DNA from: Achatina immaculata
Taxonomy: Eukaryota > Mollusca > Gastropoda > Stylommatophora > Achatinidae
NCBI GenBank assembly: GCA_009760885.1
Contig: CM019707.1
Location: 32,591,602 to 32,655,601, forward strand
Direction: 5' to 3'
DNA: 64,000 bases
Under the pieces are notes generated by a model. The model was not told the origin of the DNA and ran no database searches. It saw nothing but the letters and a program-made list of their open reading frames with translations. Numbering within the stretch: position 1 is the first letter of the stretch; each line of letters opens with the position of its first letter. A program made the position numbers and the translations under genes. This document shows positions 1-10,758 of this stretch, piece by piece.

Positions 1-290
1 AACCCATGTCTCTGAACCATATAGTAGGACAGTCTTTACTTTTGTAGTTCCTACATTCCAAAGTGCAATGGTATAAGGTGTCCTGGTACTCAGCTGGGAT
101 GTCGGTTCTGCAGCTTCCTTTCGGCTTTGACTGCACAACGTCATGCGCTCTGCTATCCTGAGTCCCTCCCTTTCCTGAGACAAATTTTCCTGGTTTTCCT
201 CTCCATGTTTCTCTAATGCTCCAGTTTTTTTTAACAGGTAACAGGTCGTTGGCCTATTCCCCAACCTCCATAGCCACCTCTTACGACATA
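1..290 (-). pseudogene. possible non-LTR reverse transcriptase fragment at the window edge
   Basis: Read on the minus strand, the stretch near the edge gives VKTVLLYGSETW, the phrase found in the thumb and connection region of many animal non-LTR reverse transcriptases. The rest of the stretch (to about 290) stays loosely open but carries no motif I recognise. It is cut by the window boundary. The call rests on one motif and could be chance. Confidence 0.35.
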
Positions 291-484
291 CGTGGAAGGT
301 GGCAGTGATCCTATTCTTTTCTCCTCAGATCTGGGCCCCAGTAACCACACGGGCGTAACCACGCGGACATAACCACACAATTCTCCAATACGTTGGTAAA
401 AAATATGTGAAACTAGAATAATAGTTCATGCATGACGCTTCTTTTTCCTTTCGCCATGATAATGCAAGTTGGTATTCTTTTCAG

Positions 485-775
485 CCGATGCGGTGGAAAT
501 GTTGAGCCACAGTATATCGTGTCGGAGGGGGAGTGGGTTATGGTGGCTATTTCTCCAGTCCCGGAGTACAGTTAGAAAAGCAGGGGAGTGAGCAGTACTT
601 CTTTACCAGACTCCACCACCATGGGGACTATGGCGATCCCTGCCCCGTTAGCCAGGTTAGGCCTGTTACTAGGGGTACCAACGGAGGAGTGGGACAGGGT
701 CTTGATCAGCTATGGTTCGGTAGCACTGACATTAGCATGTCTGATTTGGGTAGCTGACTGTCCAGCTGGACAGCG
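485..775 (+). repeat. dispersed repeat DR1, copy 1
   Basis: This is one of seven copies of an approximately 300-bp interspersed repeat in the window, here called DR1. Landmarks are a GCCGATG-GTGGA-ATGTTGA block, a GTGGGTTATGG block, a CAGTCCCGGAGT block, and CAGACTCCACCACCATGG. It ends near a CAGCTATGG block. Short open frames inside it are not conserved between copies, so I treat it as non-coding. It could be a SINE or a MITE; I see no clear tRNA promoter boxes or terminal inverted repeats. Confidence 0.75.
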
Positions 776-1120
776 TCTTCGTCCCCTTATACATAATATG
801 ATAAATAATAAGTTATTGTTCTAAACTAAAAAGTTAACTTGTCTTTCTATCTCTATGTCTTCCACTCTGTCCATTCTCTCCTGTGAAAGAGTTTTCTTAT
901 TAAAATTTGAATTCTCTGCTGTTATGTGAATAGGACGTAAGTATTACATCGATTTGTGATGCTTTTGTGTGAAGTGTGAGACATAAAGCTCAGAATGTCA
1001 TGCTGTTCACTTCTTTACTTTTCTCTTTCTCCCTTCCCCCTCATTCTGCCTCTCGTCCTCTCTTTCCATCCGATACTAACAATAAATTACAAAATCCTAT
1101 CGACTCTTATATCAAACCAA

Positions 1121-1376
1121 ACAAGAAAGTGCTTTATTACTAAAACAGCACTCCAAAACCAGACAAGAAAGTGCTTTATTACTAAAACAGCACTCCAAAA
1201 CCAGACAAGAAAGTGCTTTATTACTAAAACAGCACTCCAAAACCAGACAAGAGAGTGCTTTATTACTAAAACAGCACTCCAAAACCAGACAAGAAAGTGT
1301 TTTATTACTAAAACAGCACTCCAAAACCAGAAAAGAAAGTGCTTTATTACTAAAACAGCACTCCAAAACCAGACAA
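1121..1376. repeat. 42-bp minisatellite, about 6 copies
   Basis: Six near-identical 42-bp units run head to tail; the first is 1121-1162. Because 42 is a multiple of three and the unit lacks stops in several frames, both strands show open frames of 107 to 162 residues that merely repeat the unit. The units differ by single substitutions only, so the array is young. Confidence 0.95.
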
Positions 1377-1957
1377 ACGGTTCCAAACCAAACTTCCACA
1401 TAATAGTATACTTCTCGTTGCGTATAAGCAAACATATAATCTCAAACGTTCCCTTTTTACACCCGCAGTTACAGCTGTTGTAAACTCTACCGTCCCTCAG
1501 AACGGAATCAACCCAATCATATCCTCTTCTATTCAGCCGCACAGAAACACAAACCACACGCCCGCATCCTCACACATATATCAAGGTTGTCAATAACAGT
1601 CAGCAATACTTAATTACTCAAATATGTTAAAAGAACACATAGTTATCTTCTGACTCAACTAAAAGAATTACACTCACGTGGATCCATCATAGTTTTATAC
1701 ACAATGCACACAATGTGACTTAAACGAGATAGTTTTTCCATCACGCTACAAATAACAACCCATAGTTACATGTCTCTTCCACTCAGTCTATAACTCAAGC
1801 AGAGTATGTTGTACAACTAAAATCTTCAAGAAAAATTGCTATTCATAACTCATTAGTCTTCTTATCCTAAACTAGCTAGTTCTTGGAAAATGAAAACGTC
1901 ACACTTACGACTTCTGACACCAAATCTTGACTGGACAACACCTGATACTTAAGATCT

Positions 1958-2275
1958 CTCTCTCTCTCTCTGAACCTTAAGTGCCCAGGGCACATGGGGC
2001 TTCTGCAAGGGTTTTCCACAAATGCCTGTCCTTCGCCTTTTTTTCTGCTCTTGCCCAGGTGAGCTCTCTATTGCTCAACATCCTTTCTGTTGTTCTTCTC
2101 CATGTCTCTTTTGGTCTACCCTTACTTCTGTTCCCCTGTGGTGTCCATCTTAGTGCTATTTTTGGTAGTGAGTTATCAGTCATTCGGAACACATGTCCCA
2201 ACCATCGCCATCGTCTTTCCTCAATAATTGTTATCAATGGCTTCATCTGCAAGTCCTTAAGATCACTGATATATA
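1958..2275 (-). pseudogene. non-LTR retrotransposon family A, C-terminal reverse-transcriptase tail (copy 1)
   Basis: The minus strand encodes RRWRWLGHVFRM, then ALRWTPQG, then GRPKETWRRT, ending in LTWARAEKKAKDRHLWKTL. This is the basic tail downstream of the polymerase domain in many animal LINE-type ORF2 proteins. Only the last 90 or so residues remain, as expected of a 5'-truncated insertion. The 3' end (plus-strand left edge, 1958-1974) is a short CT/GA microsatellite directly after the conserved AAGGTTCAGAG end. Three other copies at about 36.5, 39.9 and 44.7 kb end in the same way. Confidence 0.85.
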
Positions 2276-2960
2276 ATAACTAACATAAACGAGGCGGCTC
2301 GAACAGCACTCTGAGATCATCGCTGACAAAACAGTCATATTCACGACCCCCCACATCTCGATCATAACATTTATCATTTCAAGGCAACGGACAAAGCTCC
2401 CCCAAGCATACACAATGCTGCCGGCCATGCGCCTAGATGAGACACCAACTGAACAAAGAAAAATCTAACACATTCGCGGTCACCTATCTACCTGTCACGT
2501 GCTCAACTACGATTTGCATCCACCCGATAACTACGAACGGATCGTGAGTATTGTCATCGCAACCGGCCGCGTTACGACAACCTGACCTCGCCCGATCACG
2601 CGGCGAAAAGGAGAATTAGTTCTATGAATATCTGCTTTACGGCGCGCCTTTTTCTTAACTCTCGCGAGCGCGCGAACACACACACACACACCTATATTAT
2701 ATTCTCAGCGTATTCATTACCGCACGCGACTAATTTCACATATACATTTATGCGCACGAAGACGGCGTATCCAACTTGTCTGTATGATAAACAGGAAAAT
2801 ATGTCCAGTCATTGCTGCTAAGGATGATGGGAAGAGTTCGTAAAGGTGTTAATAAATTGCTATTTCTGCGCTTCGTTAAAGAAAAGTGTTTTTAACAAAG
2901 TCGTGACATGACCGTTAAATTTGTACAGTATATTATTATGTTATGGTAAATGTTATATAT
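2276..2960. other. gene-free stretch, CpG-rich in the middle
   Basis: No gene is supported here. Between about 2390 and 2670 CpG is unusually frequent for this window (GGCCGCG, CGCGCG and CTCGCGAGCGCGCG runs), followed by a short CA repeat. This could be the remnant of an unmethylated promoter or a different DNA source. I see no open frame or splice structure. Confidence 0.4.
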
Positions 2961-2974
2961 ATATATATATCATA

Positions 2975-3024
2975 TCCTTCCCATGCCGTTAAACGTCACA
3001 AAGGGCTCGCAAAGTAGTTCGCCA

Positions 3025-3025
<1 letters not shown>
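2975..3025. repeat. short dispersed repeat shared with 13193-13243
   Basis: A block of about 50 bp containing GCCGTTAA-CGTCACA and GTAGTTCGCCAA occurs here and again at 13193-13243 with roughly seven differences. The flanks are unrelated in the two places. It is probably a remnant of an interspersed element end. Confidence 0.6.
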
Positions 3026-3027
<2 letters not shown>

Positions 3028-3062
<35 letters not shown>

Positions 3063-3726
3063 GGATGTGATGTGTGTGTATGCATGTATGTTCCGACATA
3101 ACTCTGGAGCGCCCAGAGAAATTTCAACCAAACTTCGACCATTTATGACATTGAATCTGAAAAAAATACTGTGGGTGTAAGACACCCCTAGCACCCCTAG
3201 TGGGGGCTTGGGAATGGGGTGGGGTGGGGTGGGATGGGGTGACATGTAGAAATAATCGAAAACGACCGATAGTTGTGTTGAATACATAATTTTCGGGGTC
3301 GCTGAGATGAACAGTGACACTTCTGATGCCGTGTAAGTCCAAGTTCATTCCCCATCGGCATTTTGGGGGGGGGGGGGTGAGAAGTGGTGAAAAATAAAAT
3401 GTCCAAATTGCCTGAGATTAGTGTCGAATCCATAGTGTTCATGGTCGCTAAACTGATTGGTGACAGTCCTGGTGACAATTAAGCCCACGTTTAGTCGAAT
3501 AGAACAAAGAGAACTCTGTAGAATCGTCTAGAAGATTGTAGAAATGAATAGACCATTGTAGAACCTTCTAGAAGATTGTAGAACTGAATAGATCTCTGTT
3601 TGAACCTTCTCGAAGGTTGTGGAAATGAACAGAACTTTGTAGAACCGTCTAGAATATTGTGTAAATGAATAGAACTTTGTTGATTGGGATAAATAAATAC
3701 CCGGACTACGCCGGGTTATCAGCTTG
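3028..3726 (+). mobile_element. Helitron-like non-autonomous element
   Basis: The right end carries a GC-rich hairpin, ACCCGG-actacg-CCGGGT (3699-3716), followed seven bases later by CTTG (3723-3726), close to the CTRR end of Helitrons. The left part opens with an AT microsatellite and ATGTATGTTCCGACATAAC, the kind of leader seen in Helitron-related non-autonomous elements of invertebrates. The interior holds a G-rich block (3195-3245), a poly-G run (3364-3377) and a decayed minisatellite (about 3505-3680) built on GTAGAACCTTCTAGAAGATT. There is no Rep or helicase coding. The left boundary is uncertain. Confidence 0.55.
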
Positions 3727-3814
3727 TTATTTATATACTTTAAATTTAGGGGCCTTAGTTAGTACTTCTTGAAGGGTTCCTTTTTCTGTTGTTCTCATTT
3801 CATTGTTGCTGTTA

Positions 3815-3850
3815 TACAGGGTGTTCGAAAAGTTCATTTACACTTTCAGG
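3815..3850. repeat. possible terminal inverted repeat of an IS630/Tc1-mariner element
   Basis: TACAGGGTGTTCGAAAAG resembles the TACAGGGTGT termini of IS630/Tc1-mariner relatives. The decayed transposase at 4585-5096 reads toward it, so it may be that element's outer end. The partner end would have been lost at 5097, where the Penelope-like fragment begins. Confidence 0.4.
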
Positions 3851-4329
3851 GAGAGGGGGGGGAGGCACACAGGAAGACAAAAACAGCTACGTGGAGGAAA
3901 GTGTGTGCTACTTTTGTAGAGAAATTCTCAAAGTCATACTTTACAGTGATTCATTGTCAGCTTGCCTGGCGTCAGCGCGATATTCGGTTGTATGTAGCAT
4001 ATCTGGAGTAACAGATGCGATGATGCCCATGATTCACTGCTTCTGAATGTTCAGATCCTGTTGAAGTAGAGGTATATAAATATTGTCTTTAATTTACCCC
4101 TCATATGAGGAAAAAAAAATCGTCATAAGTTGTCAGATCAAGTGACATGGAGAGCCACCGCAATAAATGTGAGTAGTTCTTTTTTTTTTTTTTAACCATC
4201 TCTCCCGGTCTATCCTTTGGGCAGGTTAGCGTTCAGAATGACGCTCGAGTCTCCATGACAGCGAGGAGGTGTCTTGCCTCGCTGAAAAAAATTAAGTTTT
4301 TGCCTGACTCCTGAAGGTGATTCATTAAC

Positions 4330-4584
4330 CAGTCAATTAACATGCTGAGACAGAACATAACAGTTACAGACCGGTGAACTAACATGCTGAGACAGGACAC
4401 ATCAGTTACAGAGCAGTGAATTAATATGCTGAGATAGGATATATATCAATTACAGGGCGGTCAATTAACATACTGAGACAAGACATACCAGTTACAGACC
4501 AGTTAATTAACATGCTGGGATGGGACATACCAGTTACAGACCAGTTAATTAACATGCTGGGATGGGACATACCAGTTACAGTCT
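4330..4584 (-). repeat. 42-bp in-frame array grown from transposase codons
   Basis: About six 42-bp units (for example 4513-4554) each encode 14 residues on the minus strand, MSHPSMLINWSVTG. The first unit continues directly out of the transposase reading (KTVTG then MSHPSMLINW), so the unit is a duplicated piece of transposase. The units nearest the transposase are almost identical. Those further away have several substitutions each. Confidence 0.8.
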
Positions 4585-5096
4585 TTCTCGAAGAAGAAAG
4601 GCCCGTAAATCTTCTCCCTGGAAATGGCACAAGTATGTTCACATTTGGTGAATCTCGCTGATGCTTGATGACCTGCTGAAGGTTTTATGTGTTCCAGACA
4701 CGAGCGTTGTGCCTGTTTACCGTGCCACTTAAGCGTTACGTCGATTCGTCACTGAAAATTACCTTCACGGTAAACGAGCCATGCTCCTCGACCTTGTTTT
4801 GGAAGTCGATGCAGGATTGACGTCTGACGACTTTGTCATTGTCTGTTAAAAGACGCACTAGCTGTAGCTTGTTAAAAGACGTTACGTACCACACACCACA
4901 TTGTTGTCTTCGGTACCTGCAACTCACGACTGCACAGCTGAAGTGATTTTTCCTGACCTGCATCGATAAGCCTGAAGGTTTTCTTCGCCTTACATGACTT
5001 AGATAGATGCCAATGCTTTTCGCGGAACATAGGCAGTCTGTCTCTCACAAACTGCGACAACACTGATAGATCGTGGGAGAGGCGTATGTCCTTTTA
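4585..5096 (-). pseudogene. decayed IS630/Tc1-mariner-type DDE transposase
   Basis: The minus strand encodes, with frameshifts and stops, VKVIFSDEST, then SGTVNRHNARVWNT, then HQRDSP, then KTVTGMS. These correspond to the D-E-(A/S)-T catalytic strand, the SGKVNRHNVRIWGTENP stretch and the RDSPKVN stretch of a DDE_3-type transposase common in invertebrates. The rest of the catalytic core is missing or replaced by the 42-bp array at 4330-4584. The 5' end stops at about 5097 where Penelope-like sequence starts. It cannot make an active enzyme. A helix-turn-helix fragment of what looks like the same family lies at 13488-13680. Confidence 0.75.
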
Positions 5097-5685
5097 ACAA
5101 TGTCACGCAGATGATAGAAAGCCGCCTAGCGCTTGAGAACAGCTACATTCAGGAATATGAGACGATTGATCCACATGGTTTGAATTCGTTATTCAGCTAC
5201 ACCTAACACTCTCCTCTTTCACAATCCCTCCCCACTGTTCCACTCCCTTCTCACTTGCTACACATAGTTCAGAACCTGCTCACAGCATCACATTACAACG
5301 CCTCTACCCTAACTGTAATGACATACTTCGCCTTCTCCCGGCTAGATTATCATTGTATCACTCTCTCTGCCCTCCGCGGTTTCCCCAACCACCACCCTCA
5401 GTTACGACTCACCTACCACACATCCCAAATCTCCATTTAAATACTCTCTACACTCCACTATGCGCATTTCTAACACACAACGTCCGACAAACCACAGCTT
5501 CTTACAAGTTAAAGTTAAGTGCTCTAGTATTTGATTTTTTTTTTATTTGCACAGCATTCGTGTGGATTTATACTTTATCTCCTCTCTCTATTTCTTTGTC
5601 CTGTGTGTTTTTTGTTTGATTAAGGCTCACGCCGAAACGCCACATCTGTGTGCTTGTTAAGTAATAAAGCTGTTCCTACATTTTG
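5097..5685 (+). mobile_element. Penelope-like element, 3' end (copy 1)
   Basis: The 5' part encodes LENSYIQEY-E-T-DPHGLNSLF, the last part of a GIY-YIG endonuclease domain in Penelope-like elements. It is followed by an untranslated tail ending GTAATAAAGCTGTTCCTAC. The same sequence lies in opposite orientation at 27800-28560, where more of the endonuclease survives. The two copies align through the tail, including the GGCTCACGCCGAAACG stem, and differ by perhaps 10-15 per cent, so they are separate insertions. The reverse transcriptase is absent from both. Confidence 0.8.
5600..5670 (+). ncRNA. candidate degenerate hammerhead ribozyme in Penelope tail (copy 1)
   Basis: TTGATTA (5616-5622), stem-loop GGC-TCAC-GCC (5624-5633) and GAAA (5634-5637) follow the hammerhead order CUGANGA, helix II, GAAA. 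Helix III could form from CACA/TGTG around 5641-5650 and close at GT-T (5656-5658), giving the UH cleavage site. The core departs from consensus at C3 (U) and G8 (U), so cleavage is doubtful. Hammerheads are known in terminal regions of Penelope-like elements. Confidence 0.4.
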
Positions 5686-5689
5686 TTCC

Positions 5690-6440
5690 TAGTTTGTACA
5701 TTTTGGTAGACCGTGGGTTTAGAAGGTGGTTGTGTTTCTGAAACTTGTGCGGGAGTTCCGCTGTACTGCTGTAACTGAATTTGCTTCTCACCATTAACTT
5801 GCCAGTCATGCATTACCCCTAGTCAAAGAGATCGACTAACCAATCAGTTGCTCCCTTTAGACACATAGCTCTTCCCACCGCTGCAGAAAGTTCAGCGTGT
5901 TACATTCTGGTTCCGCGTTAAGTTCATGAAAGTAACAGATAAACTTTCGTTCATCGTAAACTGAACATCATCATTATGAGAGCTGTCGTAACAATGGATA
6001 AATGAACATGTTAAGCGGCCATGAAAGCCTTACTTACAACCCTGGCCAATAATTCCGTTTGATAACAATCACTCGTACTAAACATTGATAATGCAGACGT
6101 TATTGATCCAAAATTCTCTAAATCGAGACTAGCGTAAATCAAGGACATGGTGTAAGGTCTCCGTGACCCACTTCTTCCCTTAGTGTTCTTGAGGTAAGAG
6201 CCGGTGCTAAGAGGGTAAACAATCTTTGTTTCTTCAAACAGTAAACAATCAAGCAAACAAATGGCGCGTGTAAACGTGAGATAACATGTTTACCTACGGC
6301 ATGATTGGATTTATTTCAAAGTGTGTTTTCTAGTTTGTGCTTTCTAGAATGTGCCTTCTAGTTTGTGTTTTCTGGTTTCTGCCTGCCAGTTTTATATAAT
6401 TAGTTTAGTGGACATAACCGCTCCAGCACTAGGTGTCGCC
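5690..6440. other. gene-free, mostly unique sequence
   Basis: I find no gene, mobile-element protein motif or array. The stretch is AT-leaning with scattered short repeats (TTTCTAG-type words around 6330-6375) just before the long polypyrimidine array. Confidence 0.5.
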
Positions 6441-9205
6441 TTCTTCTTCTTCTTCTTCTTCTTCTTCTTCTTCTTCTTCTTCTTCTTCTTCTTCTTCTTG
6501 TGTTTGTGTTGTTGTTGCTGTTGTTGTTGTTGTTCTTGTTGTTTTTATTGTTGTTCTTATTCTTCTTCTTCTTCTTTTTCTTCTTCTTCTTCTTCTCCTT
6601 GTGTTTGTGTTGTTGTTGCTGTTGTTGTTGTTGTTCTTTTTGTTTTTGTTTTTGTTTATCTTCTTGTTCTTCTCCTTCTTCTTCTTGTGTTTGTGTTGTT
6701 GTTGCTGTTCGTGTTCTTGTTCTTTTGTTTTTGTTGTTGTTTATATTCTTGTTCTTCATTCTCCTTCTTCTGCTTGTGTTTGTGTTGTTGTTGCTGTTGT
6801 TGTTGTTGTTCGTTTTGTTTTTGTTGTTGTTTATCTTCTTGTTCTTCTCCCTCTTCTTCTTTTTCTTCTTCTTGTGTTTGTGTTGTGTTGTTGTTGGTGT
6901 TGTTGTTGTTGTTGTTCTTCTTTTTGTTTTTGTTGTTTCTTGTTCTCCTTCTTGCTCTTCTATTTCTTTATTTTTGTTGCTGTTGTTGTTGTTATTGTTG
7001 TTGTTATTGTTGTTGTTGTTCTTCTTCCTCTTCTTCTTCTTTATTTTTGTTGCTGTTGTTGTTGTTATTGTTGTTGTTGTTAATGTTGTTGTTATTATTG
7101 TTGTTATTGTTATTGTTGGTGTTATTGTTGTTTTCTTGTTGTTATTGTTGTTGTTATTGTTGTTGTTGTTTTTCTTCTTCTTCTTACTCTTCATCTTCTT
7201 TATTTTTGTTGTTTCTCCTCTTCTTGCTCTTCTTCTTCCTTTTCTTCTTATTCTTGCTCTTCTTCTACTTCTTCTTGCTCTTCTTCTTCTTTTTGCTCTT
7301 CTTCTACTTCTTCTTTCTCTTCTTCTTCTTTATTTTTGTTGGTGTTCTTCTTCTTCTTGTTCTTCTTCTTTTTCTTCTTCTTCCTCTTCTTCTTACTCTT
7401 GCTCTTCTTCTTCTTCTTCTTCTTACTATTCTTCTTAATTTTGCTCTTCTTCTTCTTCTTACTCTTCTTCTTGCTCTTATTCTTCTTCCTGCTCTTCTTC
7501 TTTAATTTTGTTGTTGTTCTTCTTCTTGCTCTTATTATTCTTCTTATTCTTGTTCTTATTCTTGCTCTTATTATTCTTTATTTCTGTTCTTGTTCTTCTT
7601 GTTCTTGTTGCTTTTCTTCTTCCTTATTTTTATTGTTGTTGTTGTTGTTCTTCTTCTTGCTCTTCTTCTTTTTCTTCTTCTTCTTGCTCTAATTCTTCTT
7701 CTTGCTCTTTTTCTTCTTGTTCTTCTTGGTCTTTTTGTTTTTGTTCTTCTTCTTTCTTTTTTTTCTTTCTTTTCTTCTTCTTATTCTTGCTCTTCTTCTT
7801 GTTGTTATTTTTATTCTTGTTGTTATTCTTCTTCTTGCTTTTCTTCTTCTTCTTGTCCTTCTTGTTCTTCTTGCTCTTCTTCTTCTTTTTCTTCTTCTTC
7901 TTGTTATTCTTGCTCTTTTTCTTCTTGTTCTTCTTCTTCTTGTTATTCTTGCTCTTTTTCTTCTTGCTCTTTTTCTTCTTCTTGCTCTTCTTCTTCTTCT
8001 TGTTCTTCTTCTTCTCCTCTTTGTTTGACTTCTTCTTGCTTTTCTTCTTCTTATTGCTCTTCTTCTTGTTGCCATTCTTGTTCTTCTTGCTCTTCTTGTG
8101 TGTTATTTTATTCTGTTGTTATCTTCTTCTTGCTTTTTTCTTCTTCTTGTCCTTCTTGTTCTTCTTGCTTCTTCTTTTCTTTTCTTCTTGTTATTTTGCT
8201 CTTTTTCTTCTTGTTCTTCTTCTTCTTGTTATTCTTGCTCTTTTTCTTCTTGCTCTTTTTCTTCTTGCTCTTCTTCTTCTTCTGTGTTCTTCTTCTCCTC
8301 TTGGTTTGACTTCTTCTTGCTTTTCTTCTTCTTATTGCTCTTCTTCTTGTTGCCATTCTTGTTCTTCTTCTTGCTCTTCTTCTTGTTCTTGTTCTTCATC
8401 TTGCTCTTGTTCTTCTTCTTGTTCTTCTTCTTGTTCTTCTTCTTGTTCTTCTTCTTGCTTTTGTTCTTCTTCTTGCTCTTCTTATGCTCTTGTTCTTCTT
8501 CTTGCTCTTCTTCTTGCTCTTGTTCTTCTTCTTGTTCTTCTTCTTGCTCTTGTTCTTCTTCTTGCTCTTCTTCTTGCTCTTGTTCTTCTTCTTGTTCTTC
8601 TTCTTGCTCTTGTTCTTCTTCTTGCTCTTCTTCTTGTTCTTGTTCTTCTTCTTTTTCTTCTTCTTGCTCTTCTTCATGTTCTTCTTCTTGTTTTTCTTCT
8701 TGCTCTTGTTCTTATTGTTCTTGTTCTAATTCTTCTTCTTCTTCTTGTTCTTCGTGTTCTTCTTGTTTTTCTTCTCCTTCTTCTTGTCCTTCTTCGTCTT
8801 GTCCTTCTCCTTGTTCTTCTTCTCCTTCTTCTTCTTGCCCTTCTCCTTGTTCTTCTTCTCCTTGTCCTTCTTGTTCTTCTTCTCTTTCTTCTTCTTGTCC
8901 TTCTTCTTGTTCTTGTTCTTATTGTTCTTGTTCTTATTGTTCTTCTTGTTCTTCTTCTCCTTCTTCTTCTTCCTTCTTCTTGTTCTTCTTGTTCTTGTTC
9001 TTCTTCCTCTTGCTCTTCTTCTTCTTACTCTTCTTCTTCGTCCTTTTTATGCTCTTTTTCTTTCTCTTCTTGTTCTCTTGCTCTCCTTCTTCTTACTCTT
9101 TTTCTTCTTGTTCTTCTTGCTCTTCTTCTTCTTGCTCCTCTTCTTTGTGTTACTCGTCTTCTTCTTGCTCTTCTTCTTCTTCTTCTTTTTGCTCTTCTTC
9201 TTCTT
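6441..9205. repeat. 2.77-kb polypyrimidine/TTC-TTG array
   Basis: Nearly every base on the plus strand is T, C or G in TTC, TTG and TGC triplets, starting with a pure TTC run (6441-6496). From about 6497 to 7180 TGTTGTTG blocks alternate with TTCTTC blocks. From about 7800 to 8400 TTATTCTTGCTC-type blocks repeat. From about 8390 to 8700 a longer unit of GCTCTTG-TTCTTCTTCTT recurs. The triplet period and absence of A leave all frames open, which explains low-complexity open frames of up to 569 residues. Those are not genes. The minus strand is purine-rich. Confidence 0.97.
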
Positions 9206-9461
9206 GATCGACTGTGATTTTTCAGTTCCAAATGTTTTACTTCAAGGAGGACGAGCGATGCTATTTTATCAAATGAAATATGTTTAGTCATCAACTGCCA
9301 AGTTTTTCTGTGCAAAATAGGTTCTCAAATGTTACTTGTCAGTGCACGCTATGTATTTCTGTTCATTTATTTCCAGACCGCACGATTGGTTGACCTTGTC
9401 ATCTTTTTTTCAGTCCTGTTATTTCTCTGTTTCATTCATTGAAGACTTCCAAATCATGTTT

Positions 9462-10616
9462 CTTAGTACTGCTAGTTTCTGAGTTTTTTTGGTTTTTTTT
9501 TTTTTTAACTTTGTCTGAATCATGTCTTTAAAAGTTTGATATATTTATTTTGTAGCTGTGTTTTTTTTGTGCTAATATGGAGTTGTGAAAGTCATTTCTT
9601 TCTTTCTTTCTTTCTTTCTGATACATAGCTCCTAAACTCCTGTTTATCTCGATATAGCGTTAGTTAGCTCAGGAGACAAACTTTGGACACTTATTCCTCC
9701 ATTTTTTCGTTTTTTTTAATTTTTGCCAGACTCTGATTTCTCTAATTAATGTTCGACTATCCAAATTTGATTCCTCTAATGGACTTTTCGATTTTCATTC
9801 CTCAAATGTTCTACTACTGAACTCTCATTTCATTAGTTAATATCCCACTACCCGCTTCCCATGAGCAGTATATTAGAAAGTGGGCAGTTAGTGTAAATCT
9901 GTTAGAAAGGGAGAAACTAAGTACAAAGTGATCGGGAAAACCTGATCCTCTGGTTGTCGCTCGGCTAGAAGAAAAAAAGGCACGGTGCGGCATTTGAACA
10001 GAAAGAAAAAAGAAAGAGCAGACGACAAGATAGGAAAAGGAGAATGACGGTTAGAACTTAAGATCTAGAAAGAGTTGAAGTTCTATTTTGGTTAGGAAGT
10101 TGTAGTTTAGACAGTCTGTGAAATGTGTAGTTAGTATGTAATAGATCATTAGAATAGAATGTAGCAGAAGAATCCGTTGGCATGGAAGTCTTAGGACTTT
10201 AGTAGACGCCGGTAACTTGTTCTGTGTCGTTGCCTTGAAGTTACGCCCTGACATGTGTTCTTGAAATTGCTCGTGCCATTGTCACATCGTCATCCAGTGT
10301 ACCATTAAAATCATTATAACTTTATAATGCGTCCTGCACTACTTTATTTTGCCACTTAGAGAATGACTGATCCTGGGGAAGGCTCGTCTGTAAGTGTTTA
10401 GTATGCAGACACCAAAAAGAAGTACCATCACCATCATCAAAGTCTATATAGCTTAATAAAGTTGCAGCCTGCCTGAGTGGAGTCCCGTCACATGTGAACA
10501 TCATGCAATAATTATGAACCTGCTTTACCGATTCCTCTCATTAATGTTCTGGTGCCCAACTCTGATTTCTAAAATGTTCTACTTATAGCTACGTATAACG
10601 AAACGGCGTATAACGG
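9462..10616. repeat. direct duplication D1, left copy
   Basis: This 1155-bp block recurs at 11228-12381 with only a handful of substitutions and small indels. It contains a TTTC run (9597-9619) and no supported gene; matching short minus-strand open frames in both copies simply reflect the duplication. The block has no terminal inverted repeats and no obvious target-site duplication, so it does not look like a transposon. The intervening DNA is the 45-bp array at 10759-11229. Confidence 0.95.
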
Positions 10617-10690
10617 ACACCATTTTCTCGTTCAAGAATATATTTTTTGGGAGATACGTTCCAGAGGAATGAAAAGACTCGAGTATACTG
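10590..10690. repeat. possible pogo/Tigger-like terminal fragment
   Basis: TATAACGAAACGGCGTATAA followed by CGGACACC and TTCTCGTTC resembles the TATAACGAACACC-type subterminal sequence of pogo-family DNA transposons, and CTCGATATAGCG occurs at 9643-9654. No transposase remains. The likeness is to short motifs only. Confidence 0.25.
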
Positions 10691-10758
10691 TATCTGTATA
10701 TAAATAGTAAGTTAAGTATTTCTGTCGGAGAGATAAATAGCGAAAGCTTTTTTGTTTT

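Noticed and set aside
6351..9287. Long open frames (up to 569 residues) of Leu, Ser, Phe, Cys or Asn, Lys, Arg
   Set aside because: All are triplet-repeat readings of the polypyrimidine array, on both strands and in several frames at once.
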